Positions 12,243 through 26,900 of a stretch of DNA of 64,000 bases are shown piece after piece. Each line of letters starts with the position of its first letter. Positions within the stretch are counted from its first letter, which is position 1. The stretch comes from Osedax frankpressi. Its lineage: Eukaryota > Annelida > Polychaeta > Sabellida > Siboglinidae. The notes below the pieces were generated by a model. The model was not told where the DNA came from. It saw nothing but the letters and a program-made list of their open reading frames with translations, and did not search any database. The stretch spans positions 20,191,420 to 20,255,419 of the forward strand of contig OZ038317.1 of NCBI GenBank assembly GCA_964035775.1. Direction: 5' to 3'. The position numbers were made by a program, and so were the translations under genes.

Positions 12243-13054
12243 CTCTAATTAACGGAATTCATTAGTAATAGTAAAATTAATACTACAAAAAAATGATCTT
12301 CGCAGCAATACATTCTTAATTTTGAAATCTTTTTCAATTTATTTTCTTCTCTATGCACTCGTTTATACCTTTTAAAACGTATATTTGTATCCAACGGAAC
12401 ATTAAAAGATATATATTAGTGTTATTCATTGTCGTATTGTTACACTTAGAAAATAAACAATACTCATAAAAATATTTAGTGCTCATGATGTTTGTAAAAA
12501 TTAAATTAATGATTACAAATAATAATATTTATATGTAAATTCGTATTGTTAATTTATTAACATACGTAACTTTTAAACGAAATCACGTGATCGAAACTGA
12601 TCACAATAAAGTAGTCTTTTTTAAAAGCTATTTTTATTAACTTAGCAATTTTTCAAAATAGTTCATTAGTACTTTATTATACAGTATATTTAGTTTATCA
12701 ATTAATATTTTTGAGATAATATTTATTAGAATTCTCACAAATTATGATTATTTAAAATCGATATAGATATTTATATAAATAATTAAGAGTAATATTAAAT
12801 AGGATATATAAATATACAGTTGTGATGATAATATTTATTAGAATTTAGATAATATTTATTAGAATTCTCACAAATTATGATTATTTAAAATCGATATAGA
12901 TATTTATATAAATAGTTAAGGGTAATATTAAATTTGATTTATAAATATACAGTTGCGATGATTCTTGAATTACATTTTAATGTTCGATAGTAAAATTAAT
13001 GTTTCAAAATATAATATACTTAATATTAATATAGACTATCTATTTTGAATCTAG
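11900..13054. other. AT-rich spacer upstream of NCAPD3
   Basis: Apart from the duplication at 12714-12960 and a (TA)n tract near 12215-12241, nothing recognisable is seen. The NCAPD3 promoter should lie in or just after this stretch, but no element could be assigned. Confidence 0.4.
12714..12960. repeat. Direct duplication of about 120 bp
   Basis: The segment starting near 12714 (GATAATATTTATTAGAATTC) and running to a copy of ATATACAGTTGTGATGAT is repeated almost unchanged from about 12842 to 12960. No coding potential. It is a local tandem duplication in AT-rich DNA. Confidence 0.75.
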
Positions 13055-13262
13055 CGGGAATATTCTATGGAGTCATAGAAACATATATGTTGGAGTCTTT
13101 GGAAAATAGAAATCTAAGGTTCGAGTAGCATATAACCAATGATTAAGGTATTCTTCATATAGCCTATGAGCGGGAATCATAATATAAACAACCAATCAGT
13201 AATCGGATTTAGATTTTGAATATATCTATTAATATTTTAACATATTTTTTGTAATAATAAAT

Positions 13263-15908
13263 ATGACTAATACTGATACAGTTATTCAATGTGTAGTTAT
13301 ATTAAAAGAAACTTTATTAAATGATGAATTTGATGAAGGTTTCATATTAATAATATTTAGTTTAAATTTAAACATTTTAAGATTAGTTTACAGCTAGCAA
13401 AATTTAATTGAAAGCATTGAATTTAGTAGTTTTGAAATCAAATTGCCTGTGTTTATTGGTATGTGCAGTTTAGCTAGTTATTAATCAATTGTTTATTGCT
13501 AACAGTTAATTAAAAAATGCTTTCACATCGATTCATCAAATAAATACAATTAGAGATCTAATACCATAATCAAGTGGTATATTTTTCGGCATGGAATCAT
13601 ATATATTTTATATCGTAGGATATACTGATTATAATCTTATGGGATTATAATTGATAGTAATGTGATACCCATGTTATATATATATGGATTATATTCACAA
13701 TTATTAAACTAATGAAAAAGCCCAACACTTAATATATGCAATGCAATTTACATATACAATAATACTATGATAATATATATTAAATTAAAATATATACACA
13801 AACTACTATTGACCCATAAATAATATGAAACCACTTCCATAATAATAAATACATATATAATTGTGAGATAATATGTTATGCGCCATTTTAAATATTACAT
13901 TAATAATAAATATTTCAAAAACAAACATAATTTTCAGTTAAATATTATTGAAATTATTGTAAACCTTCAAAATCATTTTGAAGTTATGCTTTAATATTTA
14001 TTTATTAAAAACTGTCTATTTTATATACGTTATCGATGTATTACGGTTTTATAAAATAATATATAAATTTATTATTTATATATAATATATTAATTCTAAA
14101 TATTTAATTTGTAGTTTGCAATATGTAATATTAACTATATAATATTGAGATATATTATTAATCTAATTACAAAATATATATTAAACATATAATCGATATA
14201 GATAATATATGTAAATCTGATTATCATAAATACTCATATCATAAATTAGTAATTATTTAAATTCATTGCATATTATATCAGTACATTTATCATGTGAATT
14301 TAATATCATACCTATATTGTTGAGATTTTGTCATTTCAATTAACCGTCGAGCAGGATATCTGGAGCAGGCGAGTATCACCGGTTTCAACGATCTCAATGG
14401 TATTTCTGAGAGTATTCTAGAACATATTGTCGACAACGCCAATTTGGAAGTGTTTGCCGAGATGTTGATTTCATTGCAATCCATCGTTATTTCACAGGAA
14501 GAGAAATCCGGTTTTTAGCAGCTTTTACAATTAAAATAATTTTTAAAATATTTTACTCGTAATTAATATACAACTGAATTAGAGAATTTATCTAATTTAT
14601 AAATAACTAATTAGTTTAAAATATGTATTAAGGGATTCTTTTATGATTTAAAAATTTTAAATTAAGTTTAATTATCATTCATTCTCTCTAGAATATGTAT
14701 CATATTATAGAATGCTTAATTATATTAATTAAACAATATAGAAAATCTATTCTAATTATATAATGATATATATAAATATTAAGTTATGTAATATATGTTA
14801 TTAAATACATGTTTTAGATTTCTGGGTTCGGGTCAACGATACAGGCATTAAGGAATCAATTTCAATTCTTGGCATAATCATTCACTTGGGATCAAAGGTT
14901 TCCTCGAGGCATTCGCACTTAACGTTTAAACATTTAGCATTGTGTGTTATATAACGCGTGTAACGCTGTGATCACATGACCATATCGACCATAACTACAG
15001 TCTTCGTTGGTCTTCGATTAAGCGAGTAGCTCGAGTGTCTTTACGAGGCGAATTCGCGTCGGAACAACAATTTCTGCGCCCTTTATACTTTCGCAGATCG
15101 GTGTTAACGCCGATTCGCATTTGCCTTCTAGAATTGCTGTTTCAAGATGAGGTACGTCGGACTGTTGGCCTGCGAAATCTACGTGCAACTGCTGCGAATA
15201 CCGGGCAGTTCCGCTTACTACTTCATCATGCACGAGAGACTCTACGCTAACGTCTCCGACTACATCAACGAACTGCTCGAATTGAAAGGTACCCGCGTGG
15301 GACTCCGGATGCGGGGTGTGGTGGGGCATTGAAAGCATGATGGGATGGGGAACCTGAAGCGGGGTGGGATGGGGCATCGGATGCGGGGTGGGATGGGGCA
15401 CCGGGAGCGGGGTGGGATGGGGCACAGGGAGCGAGGTGGGATGGGGAACCGGAAGCGGGGTGAGATGGGGAAGCAGGGAGGGATGGGGTGGGGCATTAGA
15501 AGCGGGGTGTGATGTGGCACCGTAAGTGGGTGTTATGGGGCACTGAAAGCGGTCTGGGACGGGGCATCGGAAGCGGGGTTGGATGGGGCATCGGAAGTGG
15601 GGTTGGATGGGGAACCGACAGTAGGATGGGATGTGGAATCGGAAGTGGGGTAGGATGAACTGGAATGAGAGTAGTTTCAATGGGTCGGTGGGAAGGATAT
15701 ATAAGTAAAGAGGAAGAATATTTATTGCAGATTAATGGACATAAGTGGGGCCTTATGGTGCTATATGGATGGAGAGTGGGGTTATGGGAGATCTGCCATT
15801 ATGGGTATTAGTTAGGTTATATGGTAATGGATATGAAGTAAGTATATGTGTGTGTATGATGTATGTGTTTGTATGGTGCTGTGTGTGTATGCGTTTGTGT
15901 TTGTATGG

Positions 15909-15943
<35 letters not shown>

Positions 15944-17893
15944 TATAGCTGTATGTATATGATGTAATTGGTTGTATGGTTGTATGGCTATGTATGTGTG
16001 TGTGTTTATGTGTGTGTGTGTGTGTGTTCTTGTGTTTGTTTGTACAACTGTGCATACTTATAAGAAATCATATTTTTGTGTTAAAATTAAATTTACCTAT
16101 ATTAGTTAGATTAATTTTACATTTAGTTTTAAATTATTTAGAGGAAATTACTAAATGCTAAAATACTTTCGTTTCATTCATTAGAGGAAACAACGACTAA
16201 AAAAAAGAAGATGGGCCGTAAGATAAGTCGAACCCAGGAACTGCCCGACGAGATTCAGATTTCGTTGTCGGATCAGAAGAAATTGAAAGTCAACGCTTTG
16301 CAACTCTTAAAGACTTTCACCTCCTACATACATGAAAACGCTCTCGATATACATAATCTGGTGATATCTATACAGGTAAGATTACAATTAAATAATGTTT
16401 TTTTAAATACTTTATAGTTTAGTAAGGTTTTTATATGTATACGGTGATATTTAAATTTAAAAACGTATCAAAACTTTATTACAGAATAATTAAAGTTAGA
16501 TTAATATATATTATATGTTAACCTGTGTATGTTTTTTTTTATATCTTTTAAATTATATAAAAAATATTAATATGCTTATCTAGTGACTTCTGCCATTGCA
16601 TATTATTGTATTTGAATTTGAGGTTAATTAAACTATTGTCGTAATATTGATTTGTGTATTTCTATGTTGTTATTAATTAACATTTTTAACGAATTTCTAA
16701 TAAAACTGAACAAACTATTTTATTATTTAAACTAAATAATAATTTATAATCAATTGAATTTTCTTAAATCTAACTTTTTTATAAAATATAAGATTTAATT
16801 TTTTTAATAACTATTTCATTAATTTATAGGTAATTTAATTTGGTTATCTAATTTGTCATTGATATTATAGTTCAAATTAACAAATAATTAATATTTCTTA
16901 TTTATGCTCATCCTTCTTTCAGCTTTACATCAATCTTTTACGCTTCAGTGACTTATTCTCCGAAGTCATGTTGGAAGAGGAGATTTGTAACCTTGATAAT
17001 ATTGTGATAATTTCTTACAAGGTCTACACACAGTTTATATACAATACATTTCATATTTTCCTATATACAATACATTTCATATTTTCCTATATACAATACA
17101 TTTCATATTTTCCTATATACAATACATTTCATATTTTCCTATATACAATACATTTCATATTTTCCTATATACAGTATATTTCATATTTTCCTTTAATTGT
17201 TTATTTTTATATACTTTATATTTTGTATACATGGAAATTTGAAATTTATACATTTATAATTGTTAATCCATTTTATATATTAGATTTATTGATATTCACA
17301 GGGATTGACTAAACTTTGCACTGAATTACACGGACATCCAATTAAGAATTTTAATATTGTAAGCTTTTATATACTATTATCACATGCAATACATTTACAT
17401 TAAATATATAATAGATTCTAGAAAATATCTATTTGCAAACATTTATTGTATCGCATTCAATTTATCTTAACATTGTAGATCCTAAAGAAATGTATAAAAC
17501 CTTTATTATTAAGTGAAGAAAATGTGAAATATGCAAAAGATTTGCAAATCAATATTCTACAATTAATTTGGTTGTTATTTTTAAATTCAATTAAAACTAT
17601 TATTATATAAGTTTATATAACAACTTTAGAAAATATCAAAACAATCCTACTTTTGAGATCAATATTTCAAATATAATTAGAATAATAATATAGTATTAGA
17701 GATTGAACCCGTAGATAGAAAATTAGAATATATTTCTTTATCTAATTAGGATCCTCGATATTAATAAATAATAATCTATAAAGATAGAAAAGTATTTTTT
17801 ATAAAAAATCTAAATTAAAAAAATGCTAATATTGTATATAAATTATATTTTATAATTGTATATTTATTATTTGAACAATTTATTTAGATATAA

Positions 17894-17938
<45 letters not shown>

Positions 17939-20900
17939 TTCACTCTGGATATTCTACTAACAAAAGTATACATTATAGTCTCCATATGTTTCTCTGTTTA
18001 ATATTAAATATTAATTAATTTACGAATATATTAAATTTGATTTCTATTGTTTAATTAGAATGCTCTCTTGTAGTTTCACTTTATAATCAATACCCTTCTA
18101 AAATGTATTTTATCTTTCAAGTGTAGAGTTATGATTATATTCCATTTCATAATTACCTTATTAACAATATATTCTTGGTATATAATATTTTATATTAAAA
18201 ATTGAATCTGCAATAACTTTATATATATTCAATAACTTTATATATCTGCAATAACTTTATATATCTTCAATAACTTTATATATCTTCAATAACTATATAT
18301 CTTCAATAACTTTATATATCTTCAATAACTATATATCTTCAATAACTTTATATATCTTCAATAACTATATATCTTCAATAACTTTATATATATTCAATAA
18401 CTTTATATACATGCAATAACTTTATATATCTTCAATAACTTTATATATCTTCAATAACTTTATATATCTGCAATAACTTTATATATCTTCAATAACTTTA
18501 TATATCTTCAATAACTATATATCTTCAATAACTTTATATATCTTCAATAACTATATATCTTCAATAACTTTATATATATTCAATAACTTTATATATCTGC
18601 AATAACTTTATATATCTGCAATAACTTTATATATCTTCAATAACTTTATATATCTTCAATAACTATATATCTGCAATAACTTTATATATCTTCAATAACT
18701 ATATCCACCTGTATTACTTGATATACATGTAATGACATTTTCAAAGCTACATGTTGAGGTTCCCATATTCAAATGAGCCGGTGTCTATTTTAATGAAACA
18801 TTTGTTGAACAATTGCGATGAGCGCTTGGATACAAAGAATGCAGTCGTTAACGTAAGTTGTTGATTTTGTAATTGCACCCACGAGGTTTCACTCCGTCTC
18901 GGCACTTCTAAAGAAAATTCGTTTACGATAGATCAATTTTATTTATGTATTCTTTCAAAGATGCATTTCATAAATGTATTTCTTTAACTAATGTATTTAT
19001 TTCGTAGATAGATTTCAGAGTTTTTTTTAGAGTGATTTTTATCATAGAGCCATTGATTAGAAGGATATATGTTAAAAATATTAAAGCCATTGCTTAGAAG
19101 GATGTATGTTAAAAATGTATAGACTCAGTTTAATTTTCTTCTAGGCTATATTTATTTAAGTGTATCATTTTTTACGACATTACTCAATTTATTTTGTATA
19201 TTATAATAAGCAAATTTGTTATTGTTAAATACAATTTAGCTACCACGAAGAGAACACCATTTTGACACCACTTTACACGTGAAATTTACAGGTGTACACT
19301 ACAATTTTGATTCTTTTGCCAGATAATAAATACAGGGATGCGCTTAGCTATCTTCAGAATTTCACTTGCTGTTCCAAGGTAACGTGAATTATATCCGCGA
19401 GAGGTTGCGTTTTCATTTGCGATGTTTCCTATTTTGCAGACGAGAAAAAATAGAATATTGGGTCTACATATTTTTGCAAAACTCATCACGTTGCCGGACA
19501 GACCTATAATAATGGGTAGGGCGTAGGAAATTGAAATTGCGATATAATATGTTCTCTCGTAATTGAATGCACCATTAACAATGTAAATGATCAATGTCGG
19601 TCAATTTTGAAATATTGATTTTAAAATGCTTTTAACTACAGAATAACTACAGAATAACTACAGAATAACTACGGAATAACTACGGAATAACTACGGAATA
19701 ACTACAGAATAACTACAGAATAACTACAGAATAACTACAGAATAACTACAGAATAACTACTGAATAACTACAGAATAACTACTGAATAACTACAGAATAA
19801 CTACAGAATAACTACAGAATAACTACTGAATAACTACAGAATAACTACAGAATAACTACAGAATAACTACAGAATAACTACAGAATAACTACAGAATAAC
19901 TACAGAATAACTACAGAATAACTACAGAAAAACTACAGCATGATATAATTATAATATTATATAATATACATAATAAATTATAATTAAATATTTTACTTTA
20001 AAATTTAAATATTAAAAAATATACTTTGTATATAATCATTTTAAATTTAAAATTAATTATTGTATTATAATTGATTTAATATTCAATTTTATTAATTATA
20101 AATATTATCTAATATTCTCTTAAATTAATTTTTTTTTAATATAAGTATGATTTTTAATCTATAATATGAATATGAAAATAAATTTGTATTAACATTCTAA
20201 CAAATCCATTTTAAATTTGGCAGTTTTTATGTGGATAAAGTTAATATAATTAAAGTTGAAAATAATATAAATATTTTCTAAATTATAATATATCGTAACT
20301 TTATATAATTATACAATTAACATACAAGCGTTGGACTATTGTATTATCTGCATAATGGAATACAAACATATTTTAAATTGTTAAGTACTTAATTTTGTCT
20401 AGTCAATTTTTATTAGGATGTGAAAAATCTGAAAAAATACATTTTAATTAATTATTTAATTAAAAATATTTAATTAATACTTAATTATGCAATTATAATT
20501 CATATTCCAGCAGAATAATTGTTCAATTCTCTTTAAAATCACGATAACTTATAATTAATGATTATTAGTATTTGATATTCTAAATGTGTTTTGTGTGAAT
20601 AATACATGAAAATATGATGTTTTTTCAAAATTCATTATTCTTTTGAAAAATCTGTTGTTCAATATTAATAAAAGTAATTTTTAAAAAGTTGGTTATGGTG
20701 AAATGCAATATAGTATAAAATAACAAAAATTACTTGAAAATTGGTAATTATTAAAAATGATTTAAAAAAGGTTAAATTTGATGAAAATGAAAAAAATTAC
20801 TTGAATGTATGACAAAGAAGTAAATATGAAAGAACTAAATATTATATAACATTTTATAATAATATTACAAGTTAATGATATTTTTTTAATGAAGAATTTT

Positions 20901-23900
20901 TTCAGAAAGTATAAATATAAATAAAGTTTTTATTTCATATTTATATTTTAGATAACTTCACTTTCAATCACAATCTGTTTTTGTCCATCATCATATCAAA
21001 ATGCACCGATTTCATTCCAATGTTAGTTTTATTATAATCTGATACTCTGATTTTAGTTTGATCTTAGTTTAATTAGATTTTCACAATATATTATATATTT
21101 TATGTTGGTATCTAGGTACGCATTTGGTATAACATTTAGTTGTAACATAACTTACAGAGAGTAGTTTGAATCCATTACATCCTTTAACCTGTCTCACTTC
21201 CTACCAACTACCACCTCACACGCACATCCGTCCACCTTTTGACCCAACACCTATTAACTAAACCTTTTATTTACCTCGCCGCGTCTGCTTTCCCTGCATC
21301 GTTAACCTCGGCGGTTCCCTTGACTCGTACTATACCCACTAAACCCCTTCACCCCTACTAGAACCATACGACACCCTAGACTCCCTCGACGTGCCATAGC
21401 TTGCCCTTAACCTATTTGCATGCCCTATGTAGGGTAAGAGCCAGAGCTCTGAGTCTGTTCTCTCAATGCATTGCCTCCGACTGCGATGGACACAATGATT
21501 ACTTGCAGATCTCCTACGATTCGCTGATTAAGCTGTTTCGGAGACCGGTTGGAGAGTACGACGACCAGAGCAGAGGTTGGCGGAACTCCAGCATTGGGAA
21601 TACTAAACGGATTATCTATATCTGTGTTTTGGTCTTTACTATGTTTGCATTCTGGTGCATTCTGGGTTCTAGTCTGCACATTTTCGATTTGAAATGAAAT
21701 TAACTTTTACATTTATTTATTTCGTTTCCAATACAAATTCTCGTGGTTTTCTCTTCTTTTCAAAGAAGCTAGAATTACAATTACGATCTAATCACCTTTT
21801 TAGCATGTATCGTAATTACAATATTCATAAATCTCCATTCATACGCATTTTCAAAGTTAATCTCATCCGTTTTATAGTTTCATTTATCATATTGCATTGT
21901 ATTTGAATCGTTAATTTCTAGTTAATTTCTAGTTCAACTATTTAATAGATTTACTAGCACTTCTACCTCTGTAATTTATCGTTTGGTAATTTGGTCCTTT
22001 ATCTACGAACATGTGACTTTAATTAGAAATTTTCGGGAAACAATTTTGATTTTTTCAATTAAAAATAAAGTTCACATATTTTTAAAAATAAAAATTTACG
22101 CAATAAAAAGACGAGATAAAAATCTAAATTTTGCATAAATCAGTTAAAATTTAATAATAATTAAATTATATAGTTATAGAATTTATTATTATAGTTATTA
22201 TTATTTGCTATCTGAACGAGGGATTGCGAATACGGTTGCCATGGTTATGGGCGGCTTATTAAAATGCCAAACAAAACTCGTACGAAACCCCGCTAACCCC
22301 GCTAACCCCGGACCCGATCGCCCCATTGTCCAGGACTTCCGAATCGCCTCGACGTCGAAGTCTTATTGACGAAGTGCGTTTTCGACTCGAAGCCGACTGT
22401 CCGACGAGCCGCCGTGTTGGCGTTGCGTTCGTTGATTGCGGTGAAGAGGAGGCAAGCGTCGGACGACGACGCCAGTTGTCACGACAACGGGGGTCGGAGT
22501 TCACCGGAAGTCGACGCGACGTCGGGAGAACTCGACGACGAAGGTGACGACGAAGGCGACAACGGGGCGGCGGATGGGGCGGAGGAGTCCGTCGGATCGG
22601 GAGCGGGAGGAGATGTAATGGATTCTTCGATATTGGGAGGAGGAGGAGGAGGAGGAGATGCCATGGAAATTACGAAGTCGCGAAATGAAGCCGATTCCGA
22701 ACCCGAAGAGGGTCAGTTGACCATAGTTTCCGACGATATTCTCTCTCAGTCGTCGAGTAGCTCTCAAGAAAGTGACGACGATGACAATGAAGAGATCACT
22801 CCAAATATGGTTAAATAATATTCACATGTTTTAAAATAATAACAATAAAATTATATAATTCATTATAATTTAATTTCTATTCGATTGTTTTATGTTAAAA
22901 AAACTTAAACTAAATTTTGCTATTCATTGCATATAATTTATTTTCATTCGAAAGACAGAATTAGAGAATTTAAAATATATTTTAACTATATTTTAACTAT
23001 ATTTTAACTATATTTTAACTATATTTTAACTATATTTTAACTATATTTGCTATAGATCCTAAATATTTAAATTTTCTTAATCGCTATTTACTTTGTTTTT
23101 TAGATTGTGAATATTCTGGCCGCCAGGTGTTCCGACATCAGCCTGAGCGTGCGTAAGCAGGCTTTGATATCGCTGACGTCGCTGCTACCAATACTGGACG
23201 TCGAATTTGAGAGGTTGGTCTTTGATTTGTGAATACCAGTGATTTATGTCCTCGAGCTTTGGAATAGTTGTATAAATGCATATTGTGGGTTTTTAAAAAT
23301 CTAATTCCTTGATACTTTCAACTTTAAAGTGGGCAATCTTTTAGTTGTTCAAAGTTTATATTCACCAAATATCCTGTTATGATATATGAGTGTTGTTGAA
23401 ATTAAAGTATTATTCTTTATATAATAGTTTATAATTGTGTAATTACATAATATTGACATAATTACATCGACTAATCCAAAAGATTTAAACCTCTGGGATA
23501 AAATATCATGTAGGTTTATTTATTTCAACTGTTTTTGTATGTAATAAGATACACGTTCATTTTCTTATGCCTTCTACACAACTGCCTTCTACACAACTGC
23601 CTTCTACACAACTACCTACCTACACAACTACCTACACAACTACCTACCTACACAACTACCTTCTACACAACTACCTACACAACTACCGACTACACAACTA
23701 TCTACCTACACAACTACCTACCTACACAACTACCTTCTACACAACTGCCTACTACACAACTACCTACCTACACAACTACCTACACAACTACCTACCTACA
23801 CAACTACCTTCTACACAACTGCTTTCTACACAACTGCCTTCTACACAACTGCCTTCTACACAACTGCCTTCTACACAACTGCCTTCTACACAACTACCTA

Positions 23901-26900
23901 CCTACACAACTACCTTCTACACAACTATCTACCTACACAACTACCTTCTACACAACTACCTACCTACACAACTACCTACACAACTACCTTCTACACAACT
24001 GCCTACTACACAACTGCCTACTACACAACTATCTACCTACACAACTACCTACCTACACAACTACCTTCTACACAACTGCTTTCTACACAACTACCTTCTA
24101 CACAACTGCCTTCTACACAACTGCCTTCTACACAACTACCTACCTACACAACTACCTTCTACACAACTATCTACCTACACAACTACCTTCTACACAACTG
24201 CCTACTACACAACTATCTACCTACACAACTACCTACATATACAACTACCTTCTACACAACTGCCTACTACACAACTACCTACCTACACAACTACCTACCT
24301 ACACAACTACCTACCTACACAACTACCTTCTACACAACTACCTACCTACACAACTATCTTCCTACACAACTACCTTCTACACAACTACCTTCTACACAAC
24401 TATCTACCTACACAACTACCTTCTACACAACTGCCTACTACACAACTATCTACCTACACAACTACCTACATATACAACTACCTTCTACACAACTGCCTAC
24501 TACACAACTACCTACCTACACAACTACCTACCTACACAACTACCTACCTACACAACTACCTTCTACACAACTACCTACCTACACAACTATCTTCCTACAC
24601 AACTGCCTACTACACAACTACCTACCTACACAACTACCTACACAACTACCTACCTACACAACTACCTACCTACACAACTACCTACCTACACAACTACCTT
24701 CTACACAACTGCCTTCTACACAACTGCCTACTTACACAACTACCTTCTACACAACTGCCTACCTACACAACTACCTACCTACATAACTACCTTCTACACA
24801 ACTGCCTACTACACAACTATCTACCTACACAACTATTTTTTTTTTTTTTTTTTTTAATTTATCCCATTTATTAAAGCAAATTAATTATAAGAATATATAG
24901 TAAAAGTGCCATAACGTAGCAAGGGAGGGGCTTGAGGTATGAAGGCGATCACATCAGTCCATGTCGGCAGTAGTTTCGGTAGAGGTCTAGTCCGCCAGCA
25001 AGTGTTAGGATGCTCAGCATCTCAATTTCTTTCTTTGTTAGACCGATTGCTAGTAAGTCGTTAGCGGAAAGTGTAGACGGCACGCCTCGCCAGTTCCAGC
25101 ATGATGAGCTAAACACAACCTTTGTTCGATTTGTTACACGTTTTGCGTAGTCAGTTATATCGGGGGTATTGTAGTAGGATGTTTTCTGTATGTAATTTGC
25201 GTTAATGTCAATAGTGTCTGTAGATATCTGTGTGTCAATAATATATGCTGTGTCTGAGTTTATCTTGTAAGTTAGTATGTCTGGTTTCCGTAATCCGTTA
25301 GTCGTGCGTATATATGGTTCTAGTATTGTTATATAGTTGTGTTTATTCAAGTATTGTATTAGTAATTTATTTATGTAGTTATGTCTGTGGATTCTACTAT
25401 TATAATTATAGTTGCATGTTTGCATTATATGATTTAGGTGATCGTATTTATAATTGCATCCTTTCATTAAACAATTGGTATTAGTATCTGGAAACATACG
25501 CTTTGCCCTATACTTAGTATATAATAGATTGTGTTTTAGTTTAAAAGAGTCTATATAGTCGCGCCCTGACATCAGCCTATTCGTATACTCAATCCATCTA
25601 TTTACGTATTTCGTGCATCCTCCGAATTTCAAACCACGACCATCCGCGGAATTAAATAGTTTATCAATATGAAAATCTCTAATTGATATATTGGATGTAA
25701 ATAATTCATTTTCATAATATCTGGGTTGACCCCATTTCATTATTATATTATTTGGCATCGATGTTATCAGTGGGTCATCATTTGATTTTATAGATTTGAT
25801 TCTATTTAGTCGTAAAACTGGTATTGATAGATATAGTCGGGGTAATGATAAGCCACCGACTGAAGCTGGAGCGTGGAATACCGCTAAGTTTGTATCTTTT
25901 GGAAGACGCATCCATCTTCTAACAAAAGATCGAAAACGCCTGTCAATTGTTTTTAACGAAGATAGCGTTATATTGGTAAATACCATCTGATGTAGGATAC
26001 TTGGGATTAAGTGGTATTTTAGTATATGCATTCGCTGTTGTGGTTTTAATAGAGCTTTAGATATATTAATTAATTTAGCAGTAATATTGTTAACAATGTT
26101 ATTATTTCTATTGTCTATTGGGCCTATGGGGATACCTAGATATTTATATGTTTCATCTATAGATATTGTTTTAATGTGAGCATTATTAATTTTGATTATG
26201 GGTTGAGGTGAACATATCCACATTTTTTTTGTAGGGTGTATAATTAGATTCATAGTTGCGCATTTACCATGGTTAATATTTAACCCACATTCTTTAAGCC
26301 CACTCATAATAATGTTAATTTGATTTTGAAGGCACGCTTCATCTTTGCCAAATATAACTAAATCGTCGGCAAAGGCCATATATTTTAAAATGTGAGTATT
26401 GTCATTAATGAAAATTGCATTATAATCCTTAAGTTCGGAGGTAACGTAATCTATTACGGAGTTAAAAAGTAGTGGTGACATCGGGTCACCTTGCTTAACT
26501 CCACTGTTAACCGGAATTCTAATTGATACACCCGATTTATATTTTAGATTTGTGCTGCATCCATCGTATGCATGTTTCACGTAGTTAACTAAAGTTTCAG
26601 GAATGCCTACTCTATTGCATAATTTTATTAGCGCGTTATGTGATACGGAGTCGAAAGCTTTAGAGACATCTAGAAAACATAGGGATAGAGGTTTTAGTTT
26701 TTGCTTATGCTGATATATAATATTTTTAAGTAAAAATATATTTTCAGCAATACCATCTCTCCTTGTAAATGCTTTCTGTCTAATATCTAATTTAATACTG
26801 GCTTCAATTCGACGAGCAATTATTTTATGGAATAGTCTACATAATATCGAGGATAAAGTTATTGGCCTAAACTGAGAGGGATCTGAGGGTTTCTTACATT

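Noticed and set aside
14290-14484. 64-codon - strand frame
   Set aside because: The + strand reading of the same stretch fits NCAPD3 exon 2 by phase and position.
15018-15680. 220-codon Pro-rich - strand frame
   Set aside because: Antisense to NCAPD3 exon 3 and the G-rich minisatellite behind it.
23535-24874. Two overlapping frames of Thr/Leu/His/Asn/Tyr repeats on the + strand
   Set aside because: Artefacts of 12- and 15-bp repeat units in an NCAPD3 intron.
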